A stretch of DNA of 18,236 bases, from contig JAFNZQ010000195.1 in the NCBI GenBank assembly GCA_017382775.1, forward strand, positions 1-18,236, in the 5' to 3' direction. This DNA comes from Spirochaetaceae bacterium. Its GTDB lineage: Bacteria; Spirochaetota; Spirochaetia; Treponematales; Treponemataceae. The position numbers and the translations under genes are program-made. Below are positions 1-6,712 of this stretch, piece after piece. The notes under the pieces were generated by a model. That model saw only the letters and a program-made list of their open reading frames with translations. It did no database searches and was not told the DNA's origin. Every line of letters starts with the position of its first letter. The stretch's first letter is position 1.

Positions 1-24
1 ACTTCGGCGAGACGGGAGTGCACA

Positions 25-609
25 ATGGTTTTTGATTTTCAATTTTTTCTCACCGGAACAATGTTGGGAATCGGCCTTTCCGCAGATGCCTTTTCCGTAT
101 CCGTAGCCAACGGATTAAACACTCCGGAAATGAAAACCCCACGAATGTGCCTCATTGCAGGCATTTTCGCCTTTTTTCAGTTCATAATGCCCTTGCTGGG
201 CTGGGTGTGCGTAACTGCAGTCGCAAACATTTTCAGCCTTTTCGAAAAATTCATTCCTGCAATCGCCCTGGTTCTACTGTCATTCATTGGCGGAAAAATG
301 CTTTTCGAAAGCCTTAAAAGCGACAATCCCCGAGAAGAAAAACCGGCCACGTCTCTCGGCGGGCTTATAATCCAAGGAATCGCAACATCCATTGATGCCC
401 TTTCCGTGGGATTTACCATCGCCCACTACAATTTTTCTCAAGCCACGCTACTTTGCGCCCTAATCGGCGTCATCACTTTCGGAAGTTGCCTTTTCGGAGT
501 CCTTTTGGGGAAAACAGCAGGGAGCAAACTTTCCGACAAGGCCGGAATCCTCGGCGGTTCCATCCTAATATTCATCGGAATCCAAATTTTTGTAAAATCC
601 ATTTTGTAA
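25..609 (+). CDS. mntP: MntP-type manganese efflux pump
   Basis: This is a 194-residue integral membrane protein of the MntP (YebN) family, which exports Mn2+ and protects the cell from manganese excess. It is built as two repeated halves of about three helices each. The acidic membrane residues that mark the family are visible: Asp21 in the motif GLSADAFSVS, and Asp124 in the matching second-half motif ATSIDALSVG. Length is close to the usual 185-190 residues. The ATG at 25 follows a GGGAG ribosome site at about the right spacing. Only 24 bases lie upstream, so a yybP-ykoY manganese riboswitch, common before mntP genes, can be neither seen nor excluded. The gene ends 85 bp before psuK, which has its own promoter, so the two are probably separate units. 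Family assignment is secure; substrate is by homology. Confidence 0.9.
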   Translation: MVFDFQFFLTGTMLGIGLSADAFSVSVANGLNTPEMKTPRMCLIAGIFAFFQFIMPLLGWVCVTAVANIFSLFEKFIPAIALVLLSFIGGKMLFESLKSDNPREEKPATSLGGLIIQGIATSIDALSVGFTIAHYNFSQATLLCALIGVITFGSCLFGVLLGKTAGSKLSDKAGILGGSILIFIGIQIFVKSIL

Positions 610-627
610 AATTCTAAAATAAAAATC

Positions 628-656
628 TTGACAGCCGGCAAATCTCGTGGTACAAT
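628..656 (+). promoter_or_regulatory. Sigma70-type promoter of psuKG
   Basis: TTGACA at 628-633 is a perfect -35 box and TACAAT at 651-656 is a one-mismatch -10 box. They are separated by 17 bp. Transcription should start near 663, giving a leader of about 30 nt that carries an AAGGGGA ribosome site at 682-688 before the psuK ATG at 695. This promoter separates psuKG from mntP. Confidence 0.75.
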
Positions 657-694
657 AAAAATGTAGTGGTTTAGGAAAACGAAGGGGATTTTCT

Positions 695-1792
695 ATGAAA
701 AAACAAAAAATTTTGAATCTCATAAAAGAAACACCTTCAATTTCCCGTGAAGATCTTGCCCGAATTTTACAAATTTCAACATCGTCGGTGGCCGTCTATG
801 TTAGCGACCTATTGAAGCAAAACCTCATTTCACCCGATTTGACGGTGGCAAAAAATTCCCAATACGCAGTGGTTGTGGGCGGAGTGAACTTGGACATCGG
901 GGGAAAATCCTTCGCACCATTGGTGATGGGCGACTCCAACCCGGGAGCCGTCACCCTAAGCCTTGGTGGTGTGGGACGAAATATTGCCCACAATTTGGCA
1001 CTTTTGGGAACAAATGTGGCAATGTTAACCGCTTTCGGACAGGACATTCACGGTGACAAAATTGTCTCATCCTCAATGGAATTGGGAATTTCCATGGAAC
1101 ACGCCCTTCGCCCTGAAAAGGCATTCACCTCCACATATTTGTATGTGGCCAATTCCAATGGTGATATGTCCGTGGCCGTTTCGGATATGTCCGTTTGCGA
1201 GAAAATTACCCCCGATTACCTGAAAAACAATGCAACACTTTTGGGAAATTCCCAAGTAATTGTGATGGACACCAACATTCCCACCGAATCCGTGGATTTT
1301 TTGGCGAAAAGTGCCACGGTTCCGCTGTTTTGCGATCCCGTTTCCACAGTAAAGGCGGAAAAACTAATTCCGATTTTGAACAAAATACACACATTGAAGC
1401 CAAATCGTGCCGAAGCCGAATTGCTTTCGGGAATTAAAATCACCTGCAAGGAAGAAATCCAAAAGGCGGCCGAGGTTCTTTTGGAAAAAGGCGTTCAGCG
1501 GATATTCCTCTCTTTGGGTGGCGATGGGGTTTATGTGGCCACAAAGGAAGAAGCCTTTTTCATGGAAAATCTCCCGGGGAACATGGTGAACACAACCGGT
1601 TGCGGTGATGCCTTTATGTCGGCCTTGGTGTGGTCATTCATGGAAAAGGCCGATTTGAAAACTTCAGCCTTATCGGGCCTTGCCGCAGGTTCCATCACCA
1701 TGGAAAATGCCCAAACCATTAACCCGGCCATGAGCGTAAAATCCATTCGCAAAAGAATAGACGAATCACAATATAAGGAGAACCAATTATGA
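695..1792 (+). CDS. psuK: Pseudouridine kinase with N-terminal HTH (PfkB family)
   Basis: The protein (365 residues) is a PfkB/ribokinase-family sugar kinase. Its neighbour psuG identifies it as pseudouridine kinase, which makes pseudouridine 5'-phosphate with ATP. Residues about 1-50 form a winged or simple helix-turn-helix (motif ISREDLARILQISTSSV). The kinase domain follows from about residue 60, with the family start VVGGVNLDIGG and a glycine-rich GGVGRNIAHNLALLG segment. The C-terminal PfkB signature NTTGCGDAF carries the catalytic base Asp305. The ATG at 695 follows AAGGGGA. The stop overlaps the psuG ATG by 4 bp (ATGA), so the two are translationally coupled. The extra HTH suggests a kinase that also binds DNA, perhaps controlling its own operon; that role is inference. 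Without psuG next door a general nucleoside or sugar kinase would be the fallback. Confidence 0.88.
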   Translation: MKKQKILNLIKETPSISREDLARILQISTSSVAVYVSDLLKQNLISPDLTVAKNSQYAVVVGGVNLDIGGKSFAPLVMGDSNPGAVTLSLGGVGRNIAHNLALLGTNVAMLTAFGQDIHGDKIVSSSMELGISMEHALRPEKAFTSTYLYVANSNGDMSVAVSDMSVCEKITPDYLKNNATLLGNSQVIVMDTNIPTESVDFLAKSATVPLFCDPVSTVKAEKLIPILNKIHTLKPNRAEAELLSGIKITCKEEIQKAAEVLLEKGVQRIFLSLGGDGVYVATKEEAFFMENLPGNMVNTTGCGDAFMSALVWSFMEKADLKTSALSGLAAGSITMENAQTINPAMSVKSIRKRIDESQYKENQL

Positions 1793-2700
1793 ACAAATTT
1801 TTGGATGTAAATCCCGAAGTTGCCGCCGCCATTGCCCAAGGTAAACCGGTTGTGGCCTTGGAATCCACAATCATCTCCCACGGAATGCCCTATCCGCAAA
1901 ACGTGGAAACGGCCCTCAATGTGGAAAAAATAATTCGCGACAACGGTGCCGTCCCTGCAACCATTGCCGTAATCGGCGGTCGACTGAAAGCCGGTCTCAC
2001 TCCCGAAGAAATTGAATATTTCGGCAAAAAAGGCCAAGACATCGCCAAAGCCTCCCGTCGTGACCTCGCCGTTTTGTGTGCCCGTGGCGAAGACGGTGCC
2101 ACAACGGTAACAACAACAATGATTATAGCTCACATGGCAGGAATAAAAATTTTCGCCACCGGTGGAATTGGCGGCGTTCATCGTGGGGCCGAAACCACAA
2201 TGGACATTTCCGCCGACTTGGAAGAATTGAGTCAAACTCCCGTCATGGTGGTTTGTGCCGGCGCAAAATCAATTTTGGATTTGGGCCTTACTCTGGAATA
2301 TTTGGAAACAAAAGGCGTTCCCGTGGTTGGCTACGGAACGGAAGAATTGCCGGCCTTTTATACACAAAAATCCGGCTTCAAAGTGGATTATCGAATGGAC
2401 AGTCCCGCCCAACTGGCCGCAGCCTTTAAGACACAAAACGAACTCGGCTTCAAAGGCGGAATGCTGGTTGCCAACCCAATTCCCGACGAATACGCAATGC
2501 CCTTTGAGGTAATAACAAAGGCCATCGAAACAGCCATTGCCGAAAGCAAGGCAAAGGGAATACACGGAAAGGAAACAACGCCTTTCTTGCTGGCAAAAGT
2601 TGCGGAACTTACCGGCGGAAACTCATTGGCCTCCAACATCCAACTGGTTTACAATAACGCCAAATTGGCAGCCCAAACCGCGGTGGAATACTTTAAGTAA
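1789..2700 (+). CDS. psuG: Pseudouridine-5'-phosphate glycosidase
   Basis: This 303-residue enzyme cleaves the C-C glycosidic bond of pseudouridine 5'-phosphate, yielding uracil and ribose 5-phosphate. It completes cytosolic pseudouridine salvage after PsuK. The family is very conserved and easy to recognise: VALESTIISHGMPYPQN near the N-terminus holds the catalytic glutamate (Glu25), DISADLEEL holds the metal-binding aspartate (Asp143), and GAKSILDLG holds the Schiff-base lysine (Lys160). These match Glu31, Asp149 and Lys166 of the E. coli enzyme in spacing. The conserved GGIGGVHRGAE segment lies between them. Length is normal. An AAGGAGAAC ribosome site lies inside the end of psuK. The gene ends 106 bp before the convergent DUF1295 gene. 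Confidence 0.95.
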   Translation: MNKFLDVNPEVAAAIAQGKPVVALESTIISHGMPYPQNVETALNVEKIIRDNGAVPATIAVIGGRLKAGLTPEEIEYFGKKGQDIAKASRRDLAVLCARGEDGATTVTTTMIIAHMAGIKIFATGGIGGVHRGAETTMDISADLEELSQTPVMVVCAGAKSILDLGLTLEYLETKGVPVVGYGTEELPAFYTQKSGFKVDYRMDSPAQLAAAFKTQNELGFKGGMLVANPIPDEYAMPFEVITKAIETAIAESKAKGIHGKETTPFLLAKVAELTGGNSLASNIQLVYNNAKLAAQTAVEYFK

Positions 2701-2722
2701 AATCGCCGAAAAGGCCGCAATG

Positions 2723-2773
2723 CAAATTGGCCTCGGGAACGGATTAAAGCAGCCCCCCCCCAAGGCCAATTTG
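2723..2773. repeat. 11-bp inverted repeat with C9 run between convergent genes
   Basis: CAAATTGGCCT at 2723-2733 is the exact reverse complement of AGGCCAATTTG at 2763-2773. The 29-nt loop contains GGG at 2735-2737 and nine consecutive C (2753-2761), which could extend the stem in the RNA. The structure lies between the stop codons of psuG (plus) and the DUF1295 gene (minus). A two-way terminator is the likeliest role, but neither side has a clear U-run right after the stem, so this is not certain. Confidence 0.6.
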
Positions 2774-2806
2774 ACAAACCTAAATTCTCACACAAAACGG
2801 TCGCCG

Positions 2807-3616
2807 TTATGCCACCAAAAACTTATATTTGGCAACGCTGTACAAGGGAATGAACGGAAGCAAAATGGGAACGCTCTTAACGTAATTTCGGTATTCCGGA
2901 TCCTCCCCATAGGTACGATTCTGTCGCAATTCCAGCCGTCTGGCACCGCTGAACATAACGAAAATAATTCCCAAATATCCCACAAGGGATAAAACCCATT
3001 GTCCAACGCCGGAAAGAACATTCAGCCCGGAAATCAAAACTCCGGTCCAAAAAACCATTTCACCCAAATAATTGGGACAACGAACAATTTTGTAAAGTCC
3101 CGTGTCGCAAAAACGGTTGGGATTTTTCTTTTTCGAAGCATTTTTCTGCAAATCCGCAACGGCCTCAAAAAGAATTCCCACAACCATGATGCAAACTCCC
3201 ACAATGTTGAAAAGGTCAAAACCGCCACCGTTATGCATCCGATAAAACACCGGCAACACCTGAGTAACGTACAAAACCGCACAGGTAACCCAAATGGCAC
3301 ATTTTACGCCGAACCCGATTTGTTTCCCGTCCTTTATTTCCGTTTTCATCTTGTTGCGATATGTGGAACTCTTCAATTCACGCAACAATAAATAGCCCGA
3401 CAGCCTAATTCCGTAAATAAAGAAAATTCCGCAGGCCAAAATCGTGCCCACATGGAGGTTTGATCGAAACATTACAAGCATGGCAATTCCCAATCCGGAA
3501 ATGGAAAATCCGTAACCTAAGGAAATAAAATAAACATACTTGTAAAATCCTATGGAACTTATCACCATAGCTGCCGCAAAAAGAATCCAAAACTCAAAGG
3601 GAATAAAACTTTCCAT
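2807..3616 (-). CDS. DUF1295 / steroid 5-alpha-reductase-like membrane protein
   Basis: The 269-residue protein is polytopic (six or so hydrophobic segments) and belongs to the DUF1295 group, related to steroid 5-alpha-reductase and isoprenylcysteine methyltransferase. The signature is clear in the C-terminal third: CDTGLYKIVRCPNYLGE, then a hydrophobic stretch, then RRLELRQNRTYGEDPEYRNY followed by SVPILLPFIPLY. This region binds the nucleotide cofactor (NADPH or SAM-like) in relatives. The physiological substrate is unknown; a lipid-modifying reductase or methyltransferase is possible. The start is placed at ATG 3616, preceded by GGAG 6 nt upstream; an in-frame TTG at 3628 overlaps that ribosome site and is rejected. 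The gene stands alone, divergent from the rnf operon and convergent with psuG. Confidence 0.8.
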   Translation of the reverse strand: MESFIPFEFWILFAAAMVISSIGFYKYVYFISLGYGFSISGLGIAMLVMFRSNLHVGTILACGIFFIYGIRLSGYLLLRELKSSTYRNKMKTEIKDGKQIGFGVKCAIWVTCAVLYVTQVLPVFYRMHNGGGFDLFNIVGVCIMVVGILFEAVADLQKNASKKKNPNRFCDTGLYKIVRCPNYLGEMVFWTGVLISGLNVLSGVGQWVLSLVGYLGIIFVMFSGARRLELRQNRTYGEDPEYRNYVKSVPILLPFIPLYSVAKYKFLVA

Positions 3617-3648
3617 ATTTTTCTCCAAATAAATTATCGTTCAGTTTA

Positions 3649-3677
3649 AATATAACAATTTTATTCATAAAAGGCAA
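3649..3677 (-). promoter_or_regulatory. Possible promoter of the DUF1295 gene
   Basis: Read on the minus strand, TTGCCT (3677-3672) and TATATT (3654-3649) are spaced by 17 bp. They lie about 30 bp before the ATG at 3616, leaving a leader with the GGAG ribosome site. The -35 box has two mismatches to consensus, so support is moderate. Confidence 0.45.
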
Positions 3678-3693
3678 GTCATTTTGTTTTTTT

Positions 3694-3798
3694 CGGGCGT
3701 TCCCTGCCTTCGGCAGGTCGGGGAGCTCCGAACTCCGCTTCGCTCCGGTCCCAAAGGACTGCTTGCCTTCGGCAAGCATTCTCCGCATCCCTAACGCG
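3694..3798. repeat. Multi-hairpin intergenic element (probable dispersed repeat)
   Basis: This GC-rich block stands out from the A/T-rich DNA on both sides. Its ends form a short inverted repeat, GCGTT (3697-3701) and AACGC (3793-3797). Inside are a hairpin CCTGCCTTCGGCAGG (3703-3717), the palindrome GGAGCTCC (3722-3729), the hairpin GTCC-CAAA-GGAC (3748-3759) and the hairpin GCTTGCCTTCGGCAAGC (3761-3777). The overall pattern, starting CGGGCGTTCCC and ending ATCCCTAACGCG, resembles from memory a non-coding element dispersed in several bacterial phyla. It lies between divergent promoters, so it is not placed as a terminator. No convincing protein is encoded here. Confidence 0.6.
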
Positions 3799-3840
3799 AT
3801 TATTTCCATAGAATCACAAAAGTTAAGAAAAAATTTAATG

Positions 3841-3869
3841 TTGACAAACTGTTTTTTTTGTGATATAAT
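3841..3869 (+). promoter_or_regulatory. Consensus promoter of the rnf operon (predicts leaderless rnfC)
   Basis: TTGACA (3841-3846), a 17-bp spacer and TATAAT (3864-3869) match the sigma70 consensus perfectly. An extended -10 TG sits at 3861-3862. Only 6 nt (3870-3875) separate the -10 box from the rnfC ATG at 3876, so the mRNA should begin at or within a base or two of the start codon. No ribosome-binding site exists upstream of that ATG. Confidence 0.8.
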
Positions 3870-3875
3870 GATTGT

Positions 3876-5240
3876 ATGTCTAGAACGTTCAAAGGCGGTT
3901 TCCATCCGCCGGAAAAAAAGGAATTATCTAAGGATTGTGCCATTACGCAGGTCTTTCCTTCAACAAAACTGGTTTCAATCCCCATTTCTCAAGGCGGTGC
4001 TCCCAATAAACCCCTTGTGGCAGTGGGTGACGAAGTTGCACGAGGACAAAAAATTGCCGAAACCGACGCATTCATGTCGGCACCCGTACACTCATCCGTA
4101 GCGGGAAAGGTAAAAAAAATCGAGTGGAAAACCGGTGTGGGCAATACCGAAATTCAGTGCATAACAATCGAAGCCGACGACTCCGGACGAACTGATTTCC
4201 TTCCCGTTGTCGATCCTTTCTCCCTTGATCCAAAGGCCGCCAACGAGCGAGTCCGGGAAGCGGGAATCACCGGAATGGGTGGCGCATCCTTCCCAACCCA
4301 TGTAAAACTCAACGTGCCACCGGGGAAAACCATCGAGTACGTTTTGGCCAACGGAGCGGAATGCGAACCCTATCTCACCATAGACGAACGAACAATGGCC
4401 GAAACGCCCCATCGCGTGGTGGACGGATTGGCAATCGTAATGCACATAACAAGTGCTAAAAAGGGCATAATCGCCTTGGAAGATAACAAAAAACATTTGG
4501 AACCCGTTCTTAATGAGGCCATTGCCAAATCCGGCTTTGCCAACATCGAAGTAATGGTTGTAAAAACCAAATATCCCCAAGGTGGCGAAAAAATGCTGGT
4601 TAAATCGGTAACGGGACGAGAAATCCCATCCGGCGGACTTCCTGCCGATGCCGGTTGCTGCATAAATAACGTGGGAAGCCTCTGTGCAATTTCCGACGCC
4701 TTCCGCGAAGGAAAGCCCCTCATCGATCGCCCCTTAACCATTTCCGGCGAATGTGTGGAAAACCCGATGAACATAGTTGTTCCCATCGGAACCATGGTTG
4801 GCGACCTCATTCCCGAACCAATTCATCTTAAACCCGGAATTGCCAAAATCATCGCCGGCGGTCCCATGATGGGCTTCTCCATGATGAATGCCAACTTCCC
4901 TATTACTAAAAACACCTCCGGCGTGCTGTTTTTGCCCGCCAATGTAGTTTCCACAAAGCCCCAATCACCCTGTTTGAATTGCGGCTTCTGTGTGAAAACC
5001 TGTCCATGCCAACTGGTCCCGGTAATGATTGTAAAATCCTTAAAGGCCGGCAACCTAACCGATGCCGTAACCTACGGTCTTCGGGACTGTATTCTCTGCG
5101 GAACCTGTTCCGCAGGCTGTCCCGCAGCAGTGCAACTGGTGGGATATTTCCGCGAAGGCAAAACTGAACTGGCCAAACAGGATGCGGCAGCACGGGCAAA
5201 AGCCGCCGCCGAAAAGGCCGCAAAAGAAGGGGGAAAATAA
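3876..5240 (+). CDS. rnfC: Rnf complex subunit C (NADH-binding, Fe-S)
   Basis: RnfC is the cytoplasmic, membrane-associated subunit that exchanges electrons with NAD through FMN and two [4Fe-4S] clusters. The N-terminus has the typical TFKGGFHPPEKK followed by a barrel-sandwich (biotinyl-like) domain. The middle holds the FMN/NADH domain with GGASFPTHVKL and NGAECEPYL, and a SLBB-like region follows. Two ferredoxin motifs CxxCxxCxxxCP lie at Cys366-Cys369-Cys372-Cys376 and Cys405-Cys408-Cys411-Cys415. At 454 residues the length is normal, without the long Ala/Lys-rich tail of gammaproteobacterial RsxC, though a short Ala/Lys tail is present. The ATG at 3876 is the only start that preserves the family N-terminus, yet it has no Shine-Dalgarno site. 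The stop overlaps the rnfD ATG by 1 bp. Confidence 0.96.
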   Translation: MSRTFKGGFHPPEKKELSKDCAITQVFPSTKLVSIPISQGGAPNKPLVAVGDEVARGQKIAETDAFMSAPVHSSVAGKVKKIEWKTGVGNTEIQCITIEADDSGRTDFLPVVDPFSLDPKAANERVREAGITGMGGASFPTHVKLNVPPGKTIEYVLANGAECEPYLTIDERTMAETPHRVVDGLAIVMHITSAKKGIIALEDNKKHLEPVLNEAIAKSGFANIEVMVVKTKYPQGGEKMLVKSVTGREIPSGGLPADAGCCINNVGSLCAISDAFREGKPLIDRPLTISGECVENPMNIVVPIGTMVGDLIPEPIHLKPGIAKIIAGGPMMGFSMMNANFPITKNTSGVLFLPANVVSTKPQSPCLNCGFCVKTCPCQLVPVMIVKSLKAGNLTDAVTYGLRDCILCGTCSAGCPAAVQLVGYFREGKTELAKQDAAARAKAAAEKAAKEGGK

Positions 5241-6712
5241 TGGCATCACCATCAGATAAAAACGAAATTTATTTATCATCATCTCCGTCAATTGGAACCA
5301 AACTCACCACCGGAAAAATAATGCTTTTTGTTTCCGCAATGATGCTACCGCTTTGTGTCATGGGCGTTGTTCGCTTCGGAACGGAAGCCCTGTGGGTAAT
5401 TTTGGTATCCGTGGTTTCCTGCGTGCTTTTCGAATTTCTGTTCAAAAAAGCAACCCATCAGGTTATACGAACAGGGGATTGTTCCGCAGTTGTTACAGGA
5501 ATTTTATTGGCACTGACCTTGCCTCCCACACTGCCCCTTTGGATGGTCGTTTTGGGAGCCTTATTCGCCATAGTTGTTTGCAAAGAGTTTTTCGGCGGAA
5601 TTGGCGCCAACGTGTTTAATCCCGCATTAGGTGGACGAGCCTTCCTATTCGTTAGTTTCCCTGCCCAAATGGGAACATGGAAAGCGCCTCTCACCGCCGC
5701 AACATCGGCTGCCACAAGCGCCGCTACCGCCGCAACATCGGCTGCCACAAGCGCCGCTACCGCAGCAACGGCCGCCACAAGTGCCGCAACCACAGCAACG
5801 GCTGCCACAAGCGCCGCAACCGCTGCAACATCGGCTGCCACAAGCGCCGCAACCACAGCAACGGCTGCCACAAGCGCCGCTACCGCTGCAACATCGGCTG
5901 CAACATCGGCCGCAACAAGCGCCGCTACCACAGCAACGGCTGCCACAAGTGCCGCTACCACAGCAACGGCCGCAACAAGTGCCGCAACCGCTGCAACGGC
6001 TGCCACAAGCGCCGCTACCACTGCAACGGCTGCTACAAGTGCCGCTACCACTGCAACGGCTGCAACAAGTGCCGCAACCACAGCAACGGCTGCAACAAGC
6101 GCCGCCACCGCTGCAACATCGGCTGCCACAAGCGCCGCAACCACAGCAACGGCTGCCACAAGTGCCGCAACCACTGCAACAAGCGCCGCAACAAGTACGG
6201 CTTCATCAGCCATGGCGGCAATTTCCGGTGCAACGCCTTTGACCGACGGCTACACAATGTCAGCCGGCGAAAGTTATTTGGACTGGTTCTTTGGCAATAT
6301 GCCCGGTTGTATCGGAGAAACTTTCTCCGCATGGATTATCGCAGCCTTTATCATAATGGTGATTTGTCGTGTCATCGACTGGCGAACACCTGTAACATTT
6401 GTTCTGTCAGCAATAGGGTTGTCCTTCGTGCTTTCCGGAACGCCCCTTTTGCATTCACTACTCACCGGCGGACTGTTATTGGGTGCCGTATTCATGGCCA
6501 CCGACTATGTAACCACGCCGGTAACTCCCATGGGACGAATAATTTTCGGTCTTGGCTGCGGTGCAATTACCGCAATCATACGTGCTTTTTCCGGATATCC
6601 CGAAGGTGTAATGTTCAGCATACTCATAATGAATGCCTTGGTTGGGTTCTTAAACAAACTCATACCGCATAAATACGGCTATGTAAAACCGAACAAGGGG
6701 GCACAAAAATGA
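5240..6712 (+). CDS. rnfD: Rnf complex subunit D with long Ala/Thr/Ser insertion
   Basis: RnfD is a polytopic membrane subunit of the Rnf pump and carries covalent FMN. At 490 residues it is much longer than the usual 310-350. The first part has membrane helices between about residues 25 and 130 and the family motif FFGGIGANVFNPALGGRAF. Residues 152-324 are a tract of only Ala, Thr and Ser. It is followed by the flavin motif SGATPL, in which Thr332 is the predicted FMN acceptor, and then by the normal C-terminal helices, including VFMATDYVTTPVTP and the end GYVKP. So the domains on both sides are intact and in frame. The acidic residue often found six positions before the acceptor Thr is Ala326 here. 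An AGGGGG ribosome site precedes the ATG; the stop overlaps rnfG (ATGA). Confidence 0.95.
   Translation: MASPSDKNEIYLSSSPSIGTKLTTGKIMLFVSAMMLPLCVMGVVRFGTEALWVILVSVVSCVLFEFLFKKATHQVIRTGDCSAVVTGILLALTLPPTLPLWMVVLGALFAIVVCKEFFGGIGANVFNPALGGRAFLFVSFPAQMGTWKAPLTAATSAATSAATAATSAATSAATAATAATSAATTATAATSAATAATSAATSAATTATAATSAATAATSAATSAATSAATTATAATSAATTATAATSAATAATAATSAATTATAATSAATTATAATSAATTATAATSAATAATSAATSAATTATAATSAATTATSAATSTASSAMAAISGATPLTDGYTMSAGESYLDWFFGNMPGCIGETFSAWIIAAFIIMVICRVIDWRTPVTFVLSAIGLSFVLSGTPLLHSLLTGGLLLGAVFMATDYVTTPVTPMGRIIFGLGCGAITAIIRAFSGYPEGVMFSILIMNALVGFLNKLIPHKYGYVKPNKGAQK
5693..6211 (+). repeat. In-frame Ala/Thr/Ser tandem repeat inside rnfD
   Basis: This 519-bp coding repeat gives 173 residues of Ala, Thr and Ser only. 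It splits cleanly into units TTATAATSAA or TAATAATSAA (30 bp), TAATSAATSAA (33 bp) and one 45-bp unit TAATSAATSAATSAA, about fifteen in all plus a degenerate end. The 30- and 33-bp forms can differ by a 3-nt indel (GCAACGGCT versus GCAACATCGGCT). Third codon positions vary (gcc, gct, gca; aca, acc, acg; agc, agt), so it is not a freshly copied perfect array. All unit lengths are multiples of three, which keeps rnfD in frame. Confidence 0.95.

Noticed and set aside
610..627. Terminator after mntP
   Set aside because: Only a short A/T inverted repeat is present (ATTTT...AAAAT), too weak to call.
2753..2761. C9 run as a phase-variation switch
   Set aside because: It lies outside both reading frames, after both stop codons, so a length change would not switch either gene.
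3594..3905. Minus-strand 103-residue open frame across the rnf/DUF1295 intergenic region
   Set aside because: It runs through the hairpin element, the rnf promoter and the DUF1295 start; no ribosome site and no protein-like pattern.
4092..4580. Minus-strand 162-residue open frame inside rnfC
   Set aside because: A shadow of rnfC, whose motifs on the plus strand are unmistakable.
5458..6213. Minus-strand 251-residue open frame rich in Val, Ala and Leu across the rnfD repeat
   Set aside because: It is the mirror of the Ala/Thr/Ser repeat and its edges lie antisense to conserved RnfD sequence; no ribosome site or family match.
5677..6672. Plus-strand 331-residue open frame overlapping rnfD in another frame
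   Set aside because: Composition (Cys/His/Arg/Asn repeats) follows from the repeat DNA read out of frame; rnfD explains this DNA fully on both sides.
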